Positions 44,731-53,041 of a stretch of DNA of 64,000 bases are shown piece by piece (the first letter of the stretch is position 1; each line of letters starts with the position of its first letter). Below the pieces are notes generated by a model. The model did not search any database and was not told where the DNA came from. It was given only the letters and a program-made list of their open reading frames with translations. Both the position numbers and the translations under genes were made by a program. Source of the stretch: JACCZR01 sp035296565 (lineage in GTDB: Bacteria > Actinomycetota > Thermoleophilia > Solirubrobacterales > Thermoleophilaceae); assembly GCA_035296565.1 (NCBI GenBank), contig DATHAQ010000019.1, forward strand, positions 1-64,000, given 5' to 3'.

Positions 44731-45552
44731 CTATCTCATGCCGAACGAGCCGACGACGACCGGGTGGTCGGACAGGCGGAGGAGCAGGCCCGAGCGGTCG
44801 CGGAGCTCGCGCGCGCCCGGCGGCAGAAGGGTCGGGCCGTCGACGACCTCGGCGCCTCGCGTCACCAGCTGATCGATCGAACCCGCCAGCGCCGGACCGA
44901 GGCCGAGCCTCCCGTAGAGCCGGGGATCTTCTTCGGGCCTGACGTTGAAATCGCCCCCGAGCAGAAGCGGCCTGTCGCCCGCCCACTCGGTCGCGGTCTC
45001 CGCGGCGCGGGCAACGTCGCGAGCGGCGGGGATGGCTCCCCGGCTCGCGTGCAGGCAACCCGCGCACAGCCGCGCGTCGCCGGGTCCCGTCGCCTCCACG
45101 AGCAGTAGCACCCGGCGCTCGGGCCGCTCGGTGAGGACGACGCGATGCGTCCGCGCCGCGCGCCAGGGCGGGCGCAGCAGCACCTGGTTGGAGCCGCCCT
45201 CGTTGGAGGCGATCAGGTCGGGGCTCAGCCGGGCGGCCGCTGCTCGCAGCGGGGCCAGGCCGTTGCGGGAGGTGAGCGCCAGCTCCCCCTCGGCCGAGCA
45301 CGCCAAGGCAAGGGGCGAAAGCCAGCGCGGCGGCGCCTCCTGCAGGAAAGCGAGGTCCCAGCTCAGGCGGGCCAGCACCTGCGAGAACTCCGGTAGTAGC
45401 GGGCGGTTGACCTGCGCGTAAGCGGCGCCTCGCTCGGTCACTCGCAGCACGCGGGAGCGCCACGTGAACAGCCCCGGCTCGGGCGGGAAGTCCCTGCCGT
45501 GGAACAGATTCCAGCTGAGGGCCCGGACTACTCTCTCCGGGTGCCCCGTCAC
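44731..45552 (-). CDS. Endonuclease/exonuclease/phosphatase-family protein
   Basis: A 273-residue member of the EEP superfamily. The first strand is VRALSWNLFHGRD, with Asn for metal binding, then DLAFLQEAPP with the catalytic Glu, and RPLLLGGDFNVRPEED with the GDFN motif. Near the end RLSDHPVVVGSF carries the SDH motif. These three motifs together are diagnostic. The substrate is unknown; candidates include nucleic acids and phospholipids. GTG 45552 is the only start near the first motif and lies inside the divergent argF coding sequence by 12 bases. Confidence 0.82.
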   Translation of the reverse strand: MTGHPERVVRALSWNLFHGRDFPPEPGLFTWRSRVLRVTERGAAYAQVNRPLLPEFSQVLARLSWDLAFLQEAPPRWLSPLALACSAEGELALTSRNGLAPLRAAAARLSPDLIASNEGGSNQVLLRPPWRAARTHRVVLTERPERRVLLLVEATGPGDARLCAGCLHASRGAIPAARDVARAAETATEWAGDRPLLLGGDFNVRPEEDPRLYGRLGLGPALAGSIDQLVTRGAEVVDGPTLLPPGARELRDRSGLLLRLSDHPVVVGSFGMR

Positions 45553-46446
45553 TTCCTCACCGGCGAGGAGCTTACGAGCGCCGAGCTGCACTCCCTGCTC
45601 GAGCGCGCGGTGGAGCTGAAGGCCGACCGGCGGGCCTCACGGGCGCTCGAGGGACGCAGCGTCGCGCTTGTCTTCGATCAGCCCTCGACCCGCACGCGGG
45701 TCTCCTTCGAGGTCGGTGTCTCCGAGCTGGGCGCGCATCCGGTGGTGCTCCGCGAGGGCGAGCTGCAGCTGAGCCGCGGCGAGTCGCCGCGGGACACCGC
45801 CAAGGTGCTCTCGCGGCTGGTGCACGCAGTCGGCGTGCGCACCGGCCCGCACGCCGTGGTCGAGGAGCTGGCCGCCCACGCGGAAGTGCCGGTGGTCAAC
45901 CTGCTCACCCGGGACCACCACCCGTGCCAGGCGCTGGCCGACCTCCTCACCCTGCGCGAGCGCTTCGGCGAGCTGGCCGGGCTGCGGCTGGCCTACATCG
46001 GTGACGGCAACAACGTGGCGCACTCGCTGATGGTCCTCGGCGCAAAGGCCGGACTGGAGGTCGTGGTGGCCACGCCGGCCGAGCTGGCCCCCCACCCGCT
46101 GGTGGGGCAGGTGGCCGGCGCGGGCGCCGCGCGAGGCGGCTCGGTGACGCTCACCAACGCGGCAGCGGACGCGGCGCGGGGGGCGCACGCTCTCTACACC
46201 GACGTCTGGGTGAGCATGGGCGACGATGCCGACGGGCGCCGGGAGCTGCTCGAGCCCTTCCGGCTGGACGAGGCGCTCATGGATGAGGCCGCGCCCGAGG
46301 CGGTCGCGCTGCACTGCCTGCCGGCCCATCCGGGGGACGAGATCACCGAGGGCGTCCTCTACGGGGAGCGGTCGGCGGTTTGGGACCAAGCCGAGAACCG
46401 GCTGCACGCGCAGAAGGCCCTGCTTGAACTCCTGGTCAGCCGTTAG
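45541..46446 (+). CDS. argF: Ornithine carbamoyltransferase
   Basis: A 301-residue enzyme of arginine biosynthesis. The carbamoyl-phosphate loop is QPSTRTRVSFEVGVSELGA, with the later GRPHP-like DHHPCQALADLLTLRE helix, and the ornithine loop HCLPAHPGDEITEGVL near the C-terminus. GTG 45541 begins VPRHFLTGEELTSAEL, which matches the usual N-terminus. Its first 12 bases overlap the divergent EEP gene's start. No other arg genes are nearby, so it stands alone. Confidence 0.94.
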   Translation: MPRHFLTGEELTSAELHSLLERAVELKADRRASRALEGRSVALVFDQPSTRTRVSFEVGVSELGAHPVVLREGELQLSRGESPRDTAKVLSRLVHAVGVRTGPHAVVEELAAHAEVPVVNLLTRDHHPCQALADLLTLRERFGELAGLRLAYIGDGNNVAHSLMVLGAKAGLEVVVATPAELAPHPLVGQVAGAGAARGGSVTLTNAAADAARGAHALYTDVWVSMGDDADGRRELLEPFRLDEALMDEAAPEAVALHCLPAHPGDEITEGVLYGERSAVWDQAENRLHAQKALLELLVSR

Positions 46447-46455
46447 GGTGGCCAC

Positions 46456-46863
46456 ATGATGCGCCGAACCGCCGCCCTCGTCCTGTGTCTTTGCCTTGCC
46501 GTCTCGGGGGGACTCGCGCTGACCGCGTGCGGGGACTCCTCCTCGAGCTCGAGCACGAAGTCGTCAAAAAAGAAGAAGAAGAAGTCGTCCTCCTCGACCT
46601 CCGGCGGCCCGGGCGTGACCATGCAGAACATCAGCTTCCAGCCGGCGAGCCTGTCGACGAAGGTCGGCGACACCGTGACCTGGACCAACAACGAGTCGGT
46701 CGGGCACGACGTGACCGCCGACGACGGCTCGTTCAAGTCCGGCCCGGCGGGCGGACTGAAGCAGGGCGACAAGTTCGAGCACACCTTCAACAAGGCCGGC
46801 ACCTTCGCCTACAAGTGCACGGTCCACCCGAACATGACGGGGACGGTCGAGGTCACCCAGTAG
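46456..46863 (+). CDS. Cupredoxin (plastocyanin-like) lipoprotein
   Basis: A 135-residue lipoprotein with lipobox LTAC (Cys25), then a linker of about 25 residues containing SSSSSSTKSSKKKKKKSSSS. The cupredoxin domain has the type 1 copper set His-Cys-His-Met: H84 in SVGHDVTAD, C121, H124 and M127 in YKCTVHPNMTG. It would sit on the outer face of the membrane and transfer electrons. ATG 46456 starts 9 bases after argF ends. The 3' end overlaps the convergent SnoaL-like gene by 11 bases. Confidence 0.9.
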   Translation: MMRRTAALVLCLCLAVSGGLALTACGDSSSSSSTKSSKKKKKKSSSSTSGGPGVTMQNISFQPASLSTKVGDTVTWTNNESVGHDVTADDGSFKSGPAGGLKQGDKFEHTFNKAGTFAYKCTVHPNMTGTVEVTQ

Positions 46864-47347
46864 AGCTGCTGCCGCGCCTGACGCCGAGACCACGCAACAG
46901 CAGCAGGGCCGTCTCTCCCAAGCCGCCGCGGGCCGGCAGCAGCCCGAGCTGGGACGCGGCGTCGTAGAGGTCGAAGAACCCCCGCGCGCGGCGCACCGAG
47001 CCGTCGGACAGCTCCAGGTAGTGCAGCCCGTGCAGCGACAGTCGGCGGCCGGTTGCGGGCAGCGCGTCCAGCTCGCCGGAGTGGTGGCCGGTCATCCGCC
47101 AGGGGATGCAGGCGTTGCGGCCGTCGCCCAGGGCCGAGGACGCGCGCTCGACGCTGAGGTCGGGCACCGCCGTGCGCAGAGTCACGGCGTGGCGCCGCAA
47201 GGCATCCGGACCAGTGAGCGGATCGACCGCGATCGGGTCCTCGTAGTGGACGTCAGGCGTGCAGACGGCCTCGAAGCCGTGGCCCTCGAAGCCTCCGATG
47301 AAGTCCGCGGCCAGCCGCTCGAGAGGAAGGCGTTCGAGCTCGGTCAC
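46853..47347 (-). CDS. SnoaL-like / ester-cyclase-fold protein
   Basis: A 164-residue protein with the NTF2-like cone fold of SnoaL proteins. The segments FIGGFEGHGFEAVCTPDVHY, EDPIAVDPLTGPDALRRHAV and HSGELDALPATGRRLSLHG followed by LHYLELSDGSVRRARGFFD match the polyketide-cyclase/ester-cyclase family, where His and Asp residues line the cavity. GTG 47347 overlaps the thiG stop (GTGA), so it is read with the thiamine genes, possibly without being part of the pathway. No reaction is assigned. Confidence 0.7.
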   Translation of the reverse strand: MTELERLPLERLAADFIGGFEGHGFEAVCTPDVHYEDPIAVDPLTGPDALRRHAVTLRTAVPDLSVERASSALGDGRNACIPWRMTGHHSGELDALPATGRRLSLHGLHYLELSDGSVRRARGFFDLYDAASQLGLLPARGGLGETALLLLRGLGVRRGSSSTG

Positions 47348-48117
47348 GACAGCTCGGCCACGCCTTCCGGCGGGGTCGACGCCTGCGCGTAGAGCCGGCG
47401 TGGGATCCGGCCCGCTTCCCGAGCGGTACGGCCGGCCTCCACCGCCAGGCGCATCGCCCCGGCCATGCGCGCGGGATCCTCCGCCCGGGCCACGGCGCTC
47501 GCCACGAGCACGGCGTCGCAGCCGAGCTCCATGGCCAGCGCGGCGTCGGAGGCGGTGCCGATGCCGGCGTCGAGCACCACCGGCACCTCCGCCTCCTCGA
47601 CGATCAAGCGCAGGTTGTAGGGGTTGGCGATGCCCATGCCGCTGCCGATGGGGGAGCCGAGCGGCATGACCGCCGCGCAGCCGGCGTCGGCCAGCCGCCG
47701 CGCGAGCACCGGGTCGTCGCTCGTATAGGGCAGCACGGTGAAGTTGTCGGCCACGAGCTCCTCGGCGGCATCGAGCAGCTCTGCCGGGTCGGGGAGGAGG
47801 GTGCGGTCGTCGCCGATCACCTCGAGCTTGACCCAGTCGGTGTCGAAAGCCTCGCGAGCCAGCTTGGCTGTGGTGACGGCGTCGCGGGCGGTGAAGCAAC
47901 CCGCGGTGTTGGGCAGCAGCTCCACGCCGGCCTGCTCGAGCACCTCGACCAGGGACCCGCGCGCGGACGGGTCAACCCGGCGCAAGGCCAGCGTCGCCAT
48001 CTCGGTGCCGGACGCCTCGAGCGCCGCCGCCAGCGACTCGAGGTTGCGAAACCCGCCCGTGCCGACGATCAGGCGGGAGCCGAAGCGGCGGCCGGCGATG
48101 TCCAGGGGCTCAGCCAC
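47344..48117 (-). CDS. thiG: Thiazole synthase
   Basis: A 257-residue TIM-barrel enzyme that makes the thiazole phosphate of thiamine from DXP, ThiS thiocarboxylate and dehydroglycine. LIVGTGGFRNLESL is the N-terminal strand, DWVKLEVIGDDRTLLPD carries the Schiff-base Lys97, and PLGSPIGSGMGIANPYNLR and VPVVLDAGIGTASDAA form the phosphate site. GTG 48117 overlaps the end of thiS by 8 bases. It is third in thiO-thiS-thiG under a TPP riboswitch. Confidence 0.96.
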   Translation of the reverse strand: MAEPLDIAGRRFGSRLIVGTGGFRNLESLAAALEASGTEMATLALRRVDPSARGSLVEVLEQAGVELLPNTAGCFTARDAVTTAKLAREAFDTDWVKLEVIGDDRTLLPDPAELLDAAEELVADNFTVLPYTSDDPVLARRLADAGCAAVMPLGSPIGSGMGIANPYNLRLIVEEAEVPVVLDAGIGTASDAALAMELGCDAVLVASAVARAEDPARMAGAMRLAVEAGRTAREAGRIPRRLYAQASTPPEGVAELS

Positions 48118-48313
48118 CCTGCACCGCCTGGAGCACCTCGATTCTCTGGCCGTCCCCGAGCGGCGTCTGCTCCCACGCAGCGCGGTGGACCACCTCTCCG
48201 TCCACGGCGACCGCGACGCCGCGGTCGGGCGCGCCCGCCACGGCGACGGCGTCGGCGACCGTCGCCCGGGCGCCGAGCTCCCGCGGTTCTCCGTTGAGCA
48301 GCACGGAGGTCAT
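48110..48313 (-). CDS. thiS: Sulfur carrier protein ThiS
   Basis: A 67-residue ubiquitin-like protein ending in the essential Gly-Gly (EVLQAVQGG). The N-terminal LLNGEPRELGARATVADAVA and RGVAVAVDGEVVHRA are family-typical. It becomes thiocarboxylated and gives sulfur to thiazole formation. The ATG overlaps the thiO stop by 4 bases. Confidence 0.95.
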   Translation of the reverse strand: MTSVLLNGEPRELGARATVADAVAVAGAPDRGVAVAVDGEVVHRAAWEQTPLGDGQRIEVLQAVQGG

Positions 48314-49371
48314 GCGCTCGCCAGCGCGCCGGTCAGCTGACCAGCTACCTGCTCGGCGGCGAGCGGCGCGTGCAGGATGCCGTTGCGGTGGTGTCCGGTC
48401 GCCAGGAGCAGGCCGGGTTCGGATCCCGGGCCGACGAGGGGCACGTTGTCCGGCGTGGCCGGCCGCAACCCCGCCCGGGCGCCCACCAGCTCCAGCTCTC
48501 CGACGTCGGGCAGCACCTCGCGGGCAGCCTCGAGGAGGTCGAAGACGCCCTGGGCGGTGACGGTCGTGTCGAAGCCCTGCTCCTCGACGGTGGCTCCGAG
48601 CACCAGGCGGCCGCCGTCCCGCGGCACCAGGTAGCAGCGCGGAGTACGAACCACGCGCTCGATCGGGCTCGGCCGTCCCGGCCGAACCGCCAGCTCCAAC
48701 AGCTGCCCCTTGACCGGCCGCACGGGCCCGGCGCCGAGACCGCCGCTCCAGGCGCCGGCGGCCAGGACTACCGTGCCGGCGCTCAGCCGTTCCCCCCCGG
48801 CCACCACGCCGGTGACGCGGCCATACTCGCGGGCCAGGCCCTCGACCTCGGCGCCCTCGCGCAGCTGCCCGCCTTCGTCGCGCAGAGCCTCGGCCAGGGC
48901 GGCCACCACCACGGAGGGCTCGACGCTGGCGTCACCGGGAGCCTCGATGCCACCGGCCACACGCGGCGACAGGCCCGGCTCCAGGCGGCGCAGGGCGCGC
49001 GGACCCACCCAGCCGGCGTCGAGGCCCAGCTCCCGATGCAAACGGTGCAGACGGCGCAGCTCCTCGGCGTCGTCGCGGTCTGCGGCCACCGCCAGGGCGC
49101 CGTCCTGTCGCAGCGAGCCTTCGATCCCGAGCTGCTCGGCGAAGGCCGGCCAGCGCTCGCGCGCCGCCACCCCCAGGCCGAGCAGGCGCTCCTCGCCGAA
49201 GTCGGCCTCGGTGACCGGCGCAAGCATCCCGGCGGCGACGCCGGAGGCGCCCGCGCCGGCGCGATCGCGCTCCACCACCAACACCGACACGCCTCGCCGC
49301 GCTGCCTCGTGCGCGCAGGCCAGGCCGATCACGCCGCCGCCCACGACGATTGCGTCGTAGCTGCCGGACAA
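48310..49371 (-). CDS. thiO: Glycine oxidase ThiO (FAD dependent)
   Basis: A 353-residue FAD enzyme of the DAO family that oxidises glycine to the imine needed for thiazole synthesis. The dinucleotide-binding motif is AIVVGGGVIGLACAHEAARR, and the C-terminal substrate region is GLRPATPDNVPLVGPG followed by ATGHHRNGILHAP. TTG 49371 is chosen: it follows AGGAGGT by 5-6 bases and starts right before the FAD strand. It is the first gene after a TPP riboswitch, consistent with repression by thiamine pyrophosphate. Confidence 0.93.
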   Translation of the reverse strand: MSGSYDAIVVGGGVIGLACAHEAARRGVSVLVVERDRAGAGASGVAAGMLAPVTEADFGEERLLGLGVAARERWPAFAEQLGIEGSLRQDGALAVAADRDDAEELRRLHRLHRELGLDAGWVGPRALRRLEPGLSPRVAGGIEAPGDASVEPSVVVAALAEALRDEGGQLREGAEVEGLAREYGRVTGVVAGGERLSAGTVVLAAGAWSGGLGAGPVRPVKGQLLELAVRPGRPSPIERVVRTPRCYLVPRDGGRLVLGATVEEQGFDTTVTAQGVFDLLEAAREVLPDVGELELVGARAGLRPATPDNVPLVGPGSEPGLLLATGHHRNGILHAPLAAEQVAGQLTGALASA

Positions 49372-49404
49372 GCGTGACCTCCTTTCCGGCGGGGGGTCGC
49401 TGCC

Positions 49405-49498
49405 CGGTCTCCCTTGCGCCGGCACTACCCGGATCAGGTTCGACGGTCGGCGGCGACCCAGCCGCCCTCTCAGCCCGGTCTGGCCGGGCTCCCGTGAC
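49405..49498 (-). promoter_or_regulatory. TPP riboswitch (THI element) of the thiO-thiS-thiG operon
   Basis: On the minus strand the leader holds TCACGGGAGCCCGG, GGGCTGAGAGGG, GAACCTGATCCGGGTAGTGC and GGCGCAAGGGAGACCGGG. The CTGAGA and the CTGATC-CGGGTA-TGCCGGCG-AGGGA blocks are the conserved core of thiamine pyrophosphate riboswitches. The 3' edge lies about 20 bases before the AGGAGGT ribosome binding site of thiO. TPP binding probably blocks that site. Confidence 0.93.
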
Positions 49499-49521
49499 CT
49501 ATCCGATGGTAGCCCGTGGGC

Positions 49522-49728
49522 CTAGTAGCGACGGGTTGGCGCGTCGCGCGGGTCCACCCGCCGACTAGCCGTCAGCATCATGATGAGCCCGATCGCGAGT
49601 CCCAGGACCCCCACGATCATGAGGATCAGGCCCACTGTGTGGATCTGAATCCCGGTGATGTCGAAGTCCACCGCGAAGCGGAGGATTGCACCGATTGCGA
49701 TAAGCGCTATGGACGTTCCGATGGCCAT
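49522..49728 (-). CDS. DUF6458-type small membrane protein
   Basis: A 68-residue protein: MAIGTSIALIAIGAILRFAV, then DFDITGIQIHTVGLILMIVG, then VLGLAIGLIMMLTASRRVDP. It has two membrane helices (about 5-22 and 31-52) and a basic tail. The G-x2-A-I-G-A-I-L-R-F and I-x-H-T-V-G-x-I-L motifs are those of the DUF6458 family found across actinobacteria. The function is unknown. It is divergent from the glycoside hydrolase at 49885. Confidence 0.8.
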   Translation of the reverse strand: MAIGTSIALIAIGAILRFAVDFDITGIQIHTVGLILMIVGVLGLAIGLIMMLTASRRVDPRDAPTRRY

Positions 49729-49839
49729 GGTGCTAAGAGTCTTACCCCAGAGTTCGGCAGGGGACGCTCGAATTCCTCCATTCCCGCTGCCAGGAGGCGT
49801 CACGGCCGCAACTCCGGCCCAATGACCTTGTTCTGTCAG

Positions 49840-49862
49840 GCGACCCGCCGCGGCGGGGTCGC
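49840..49862. repeat. Near-palindromic GC-rich hairpin upstream of a secreted hydrolase
   Basis: The stretch gcgacccgccg-c-ggcggggtcgc folds into a 10-11 bp stem with one bulged C, ending at 49862. It is followed by gcctcttt, then the ATG at 49885. It could be an operator or a leader hairpin. No other function can be read. Confidence 0.45.
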
Positions 49863-49884
49863 GCCTCTTTGGACTCGCTCGTCG

Positions 49885-51357
49885 ATGAACCGGCTTCGCA
49901 CACTCCTGCTCGTCATGGCCACGGCCGTCGCCCTGGGGGCCCTCGCCTCCCCTGCTTCGGCCAGCTCGGATCAGACAGCCCTCTTCCAGGACGACCGCCA
50001 GCTGCTCCAGAGCGGCGTGGAGAAGAGGCGGCAGACCCTCGACGAGATCAAGGCGCTCGGCGCCGACGCTGTCAAGGTCAGCCTCGAGTGGGCCAGCGTC
50101 GCCCCCGGCGGCAGCAGCCGCCCGGCGAACTTCGACGCCAGCGACCCGGCGGCCTACCCGCAGAACAACTGGGCGCGATACGACGGACTGATCGCCGACG
50201 CCCAGGCGCGTGGCCTGCGTGTGCTGGTGGCGATCACCGCTCCGGCTCCCGGTTGGGCCACCAAGAAGCGCGGGGACACCCGCGGCGTCGACCGGCCCAG
50301 CGCCGCCCAGCTCGCCCTGTTCTCGCAGGCGGTGGGCCGGCGGTACCGCGACAAGATCGACTGGTGGACGATCTGGACCGAGCCGAACCTGCCGCGCTTC
50401 CTCTACCCCCAGTCGCGTAACGGGATCCCGTACGCGCCGCACCTCTACCGGGCGATGGTCCGCGGCGCCGTGGACGGGCTGCGCCGCTCCGGCAACGGCC
50501 ACGATCGCATCCTCTTCGGCGAGCTGCTGCCGATCGGCCGCCGCGGCTCCAAGGCGAACATCAACGTCAAGCCACTTCTGTTCCTGCGCGAGTTCTTCTG
50601 CCTCACCTCGCGCTATCGCGCCTACCGCGGCAGCCCCGCCCGCCGGCGCAGCTGCGCCCGCTACAAGCGCCTCACCGGCGTGGGCGGCTTCGCCTACCAC
50701 CCCTACACGCGCCCCTCGGGCCCGCTGACACGCGAGCCCACCCGCGACGACGCCACGATCCGCTCCCTCGGCCGGGTGACGCGGGTACTCGACCGCGCCC
50801 GCTCGCGCCGGCGCATCGGCGGCGGGCGCCAGAAGATCTACATCACCGAGTTCGGCTACCAGAGCAGTCCGCCCGACCGCTTCCAGGCTCGGCTCAGCCG
50901 CATCCCCGGCTTCCTGGGCCTGGCCGAGTGGCTGGCGTTCCGCAACCGGCGCGTGGCCACCTGGTCGCAGTACACGCTGGAGGACGACCCCATCGGCCTG
51001 GGCGCCGACCGCTTCGGCTCCTGGCAGGGGGGCCTCAAGTTCACCAACGGCTCGCGCAAGCCCGGCGTGTACAACGCGTATCAGCTCCCCCTCTACGTGC
51101 GGCGGACGTCCCGCAGCGGCGTCGAGGTGTGGGGTGCGGCGCGCCCCGGCGGTGCCGGCTCGTCGATCCAGATCCAGCAGCACCGGGGCGGAGGCGCCTT
51201 CGTCAACCTGGGCAACCGACTCACGGTGTCCAATGGGCGGGGCTACTTCCGGGCCCGGTTCCGCCTCAGCTCGCCCACGCACCGCTCGTACCGCTTTCAG
51301 TTCTTCCGCGGCAGCGAGGTCCTGACCAGCCGCACGGCCAAGGCCGCCGCCCGATGA
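49885..51357 (+). CDS. Secreted clan GH-A glycoside-hydrolase-like protein (copy 1)
   Basis: A 490-residue exported protein with signal peptide MNRLRTLLLVMATAVALGAL and cleavage after ASPASA. The mature part begins DQTALFQDDRQLLQSGVEKR, a segment shared with the protein encoded at 53042. The TIM-barrel catalytic residues are predicted as Glu166 in WWTIWTEPNLP (acid/base) and Glu322 in IYITEFGYQ (nucleophile), the clan GH-A arrangement. RILFGELLPIG and AYHPYTRPSG are also conserved with copy 3. The C-terminal 90 residues are an Ig-like or carbohydrate-binding domain. The substrate is unknown. Confidence 0.75.
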   Translation: MNRLRTLLLVMATAVALGALASPASASSDQTALFQDDRQLLQSGVEKRRQTLDEIKALGADAVKVSLEWASVAPGGSSRPANFDASDPAAYPQNNWARYDGLIADAQARGLRVLVAITAPAPGWATKKRGDTRGVDRPSAAQLALFSQAVGRRYRDKIDWWTIWTEPNLPRFLYPQSRNGIPYAPHLYRAMVRGAVDGLRRSGNGHDRILFGELLPIGRRGSKANINVKPLLFLREFFCLTSRYRAYRGSPARRRSCARYKRLTGVGGFAYHPYTRPSGPLTREPTRDDATIRSLGRVTRVLDRARSRRRIGGGRQKIYITEFGYQSSPPDRFQARLSRIPGFLGLAEWLAFRNRRVATWSQYTLEDDPIGLGADRFGSWQGGLKFTNGSRKPGVYNAYQLPLYVRRTSRSGVEVWGAARPGGAGSSIQIQQHRGGGAFVNLGNRLTVSNGRGYFRARFRLSSPTHRSYRFQFFRGSEVLTSRTAKAAAR

Positions 51358-51401
51358 CCTTCATGCCGACGACAAGAAAAACCCGACCTCTCAGGAGATC
51401 A

Positions 51402-52358
51402 ATGCACCGCTTCCTACTCACCTTCACGCTCGCACTGGCCCTTGTGGGAGGCGCTGCGTCGACCGCTGACGCCCGCGTGGCCGTCGGCGTCGGCGAGCAG
51501 GACTACCCGCCCTTCGCCGACTCGTCCTGGAAGGGCGTCGGGCTCAAGAAGTCCCGCATTGTCATCCCGTGGAACGTGGCCAGTCGGCGTGGACCGGACC
51601 GCGGGAAGATGGACGCCTACTACCGGACCTCGCGCGCCAACGGAGTCGAGCTCCTGGTGGCGTTCAACCCGCCGAACAACGCCCGTTGCCCGCGACGCCC
51701 GTGCAGCCGGCCGAGCGCCCGTAGCTACACCAGGGCCTTCCGGGCCTTCCGCAAGCGCTACCCGCGGCTCAAGGTGATCGCGCCATGGAACGAGGCGAAT
51801 CACGTCTCGCAGCCCACGTTCAGCACGAACAGGGGAGCCAAGGCGGCGGCGGCCTACTACAACATCGTCCGCCGCTACTGCCGCGGCTGCAAGATCCTCG
51901 CGGCCGACGTGATCGACGAGACCAACATGGTCCGCTGGCTGCGGACCTTCCGGCGCTACGCCAAGCGCCCCCGGGCCTGGGGCCTGCACAACTACCGCGA
52001 CACGAACTACTTCAGCGGTCGCAAGACCGGCGGCACCCGCCGTCTGCTGCGCACCGTTCGTCGCGGCGACGTATGGCTGACCGAGACCGGCGGAATCGTC
52101 ACGTTCATAACGCCGAGCGGCGCGACGCTGTTCAGCACCAGCGAGAGCAGGGCCGACCGTGCAACAAAGCGGATGTTCAGCCTGGCCAAGAAGTACCGCC
52201 GGCGCATCAAGCGGCTGTACATCTACCACTGGCGACAGCCGCTCAACCCGAACCGCTTCGACGCCGGTCTGCTGCGCAAGGACGGCACTCCGCGGCCTGC
52301 GTTCAAGACCGTGGAGAGCATGCTCAACGGGCCGCAGGGGAAGTACTTCGGCCGCTGA
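51402..52358 (+). CDS. Secreted glycoside-hydrolase-like protein (Asl1/GH-like, copy 2)
   Basis: A 318-residue exported protein with signal peptide MHRFLLTFTLALALVGGAAS. The fold looks like a small clan GH-A TIM barrel of the glycosyl-hydrolase-cc type: VAVGVGEQDYPPFADSSWKG, VIAPWNEANHVSQ with Glu131 as acid/base, and DVWLTETGGIVTF with Glu228 as nucleophile. It is more distant from copies 1 and 3. The ATG follows an AGGAG ribosome binding site. Its stop is 12 bases before thiE. Confidence 0.75.
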   Translation: MHRFLLTFTLALALVGGAASTADARVAVGVGEQDYPPFADSSWKGVGLKKSRIVIPWNVASRRGPDRGKMDAYYRTSRANGVELLVAFNPPNNARCPRRPCSRPSARSYTRAFRAFRKRYPRLKVIAPWNEANHVSQPTFSTNRGAKAAAAYYNIVRRYCRGCKILAADVIDETNMVRWLRTFRRYAKRPRAWGLHNYRDTNYFSGRKTGGTRRLLRTVRRGDVWLTETGGIVTFITPSGATLFSTSESRADRATKRMFSLAKKYRRRIKRLYIYHWRQPLNPNRFDAGLLRKDGTPRPAFKTVESMLNGPQGKYFGR

Positions 52359-52370
52359 GCCCGCGCGCAT

Positions 52371-53003
52371 ATGACGGACCTCGGGGAGCGCAGGCGGCAA
52401 CGCCTGCGCTCCTCTTTTCTGTACCTGTGCGTTGGCTGTGACGACCAGGAGGTGGCCGCGGCCGCGCTGCGAGGAGGGGCCGACATGGTCCAGCTCCGCG
52501 ACAAGGAGGCGGACGACGAGCGCCTGCTTGACTCGGCCACCCGGCTGCGTGAGCTCTGCTCGGCCACCGGCGCGCTGTTCTGGGTGAACGACCGGCCGGA
52601 CCTGGCGGTGGCCGCAGGCGCCGACGGCGTGCACGTGGGCCAGGAAGATCTGCCGGTCGCCGAGGCCCGCACCGCCGTGGGCGCGGACGGGCTGGTCGGA
52701 GTGTCGACCCACTCGCCAACGCAGCTTTCCTCGGCCCTGGCCTCCGAGGCCGACCAGATCAGCGTCGGCCCGGTGTGGGCCACCCCTACCAAGGAGGGCC
52801 GGCCCGCCGCCGGGCTGGACTACGTGCGCGAGGCCGCCGCCACCGCCGGCGACCGCCCGTGGTTCGCTATCGGGGGGATCGACGCCGGCAACCTCGCCGA
52901 AGTGCTCGAGGCGGGCGCACGCCGGGTCGTTGTCGTGCGGGCGATCCGCGAGTCGGCCGACCCCGAGGCCGCCGCCCGGGCCCTGCGCGAGCGGCTCGGC
53001 TGA
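52371..53003 (+). CDS. thiE: Thiamine-phosphate synthase
   Basis: A 210-residue TIM-barrel enzyme joining thiazole phosphate and HMP pyrophosphate. Key blocks are GGADMVQLRDKEADDERLLD, VNDRPDLAVAAGADGVHVGQ followed by EDLP, SVGPVWATPTKEGRPAAGL and WFAIGGIDAGNLAEVLEAGA. ATG 52371 lies 12 bases after copy 2 of the glycoside hydrolases. It is not under the riboswitch that controls thiO-thiS-thiG and is on the other strand. Confidence 0.95.
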   Translation: MTDLGERRRQRLRSSFLYLCVGCDDQEVAAAALRGGADMVQLRDKEADDERLLDSATRLRELCSATGALFWVNDRPDLAVAAGADGVHVGQEDLPVAEARTAVGADGLVGVSTHSPTQLSSALASEADQISVGPVWATPTKEGRPAAGLDYVREAAATAGDRPWFAIGGIDAGNLAEVLEAGARRVVVVRAIRESADPEAAARALRERLG

Positions 53004-53041
53004 GGGCCCCGCGCGCAACTCCTGACACCCGTGCCTGTTCT

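Noticed and set aside
43120..45108. A 662-residue plus-strand frame across three genes
   Set aside because: It spans the antisense strands of the methyltransferase, the Ser/Arg-rich protein and the EEP gene; the sense-strand genes have clear motifs and this frame has none.
49729..51282. The long minus-strand frame upstream of the DUF6458 gene
   Set aside because: It is antisense to the glycoside hydrolase; only the last 68 codons (49522-49728) carry family similarity, so the gene is started at ATG 49728.
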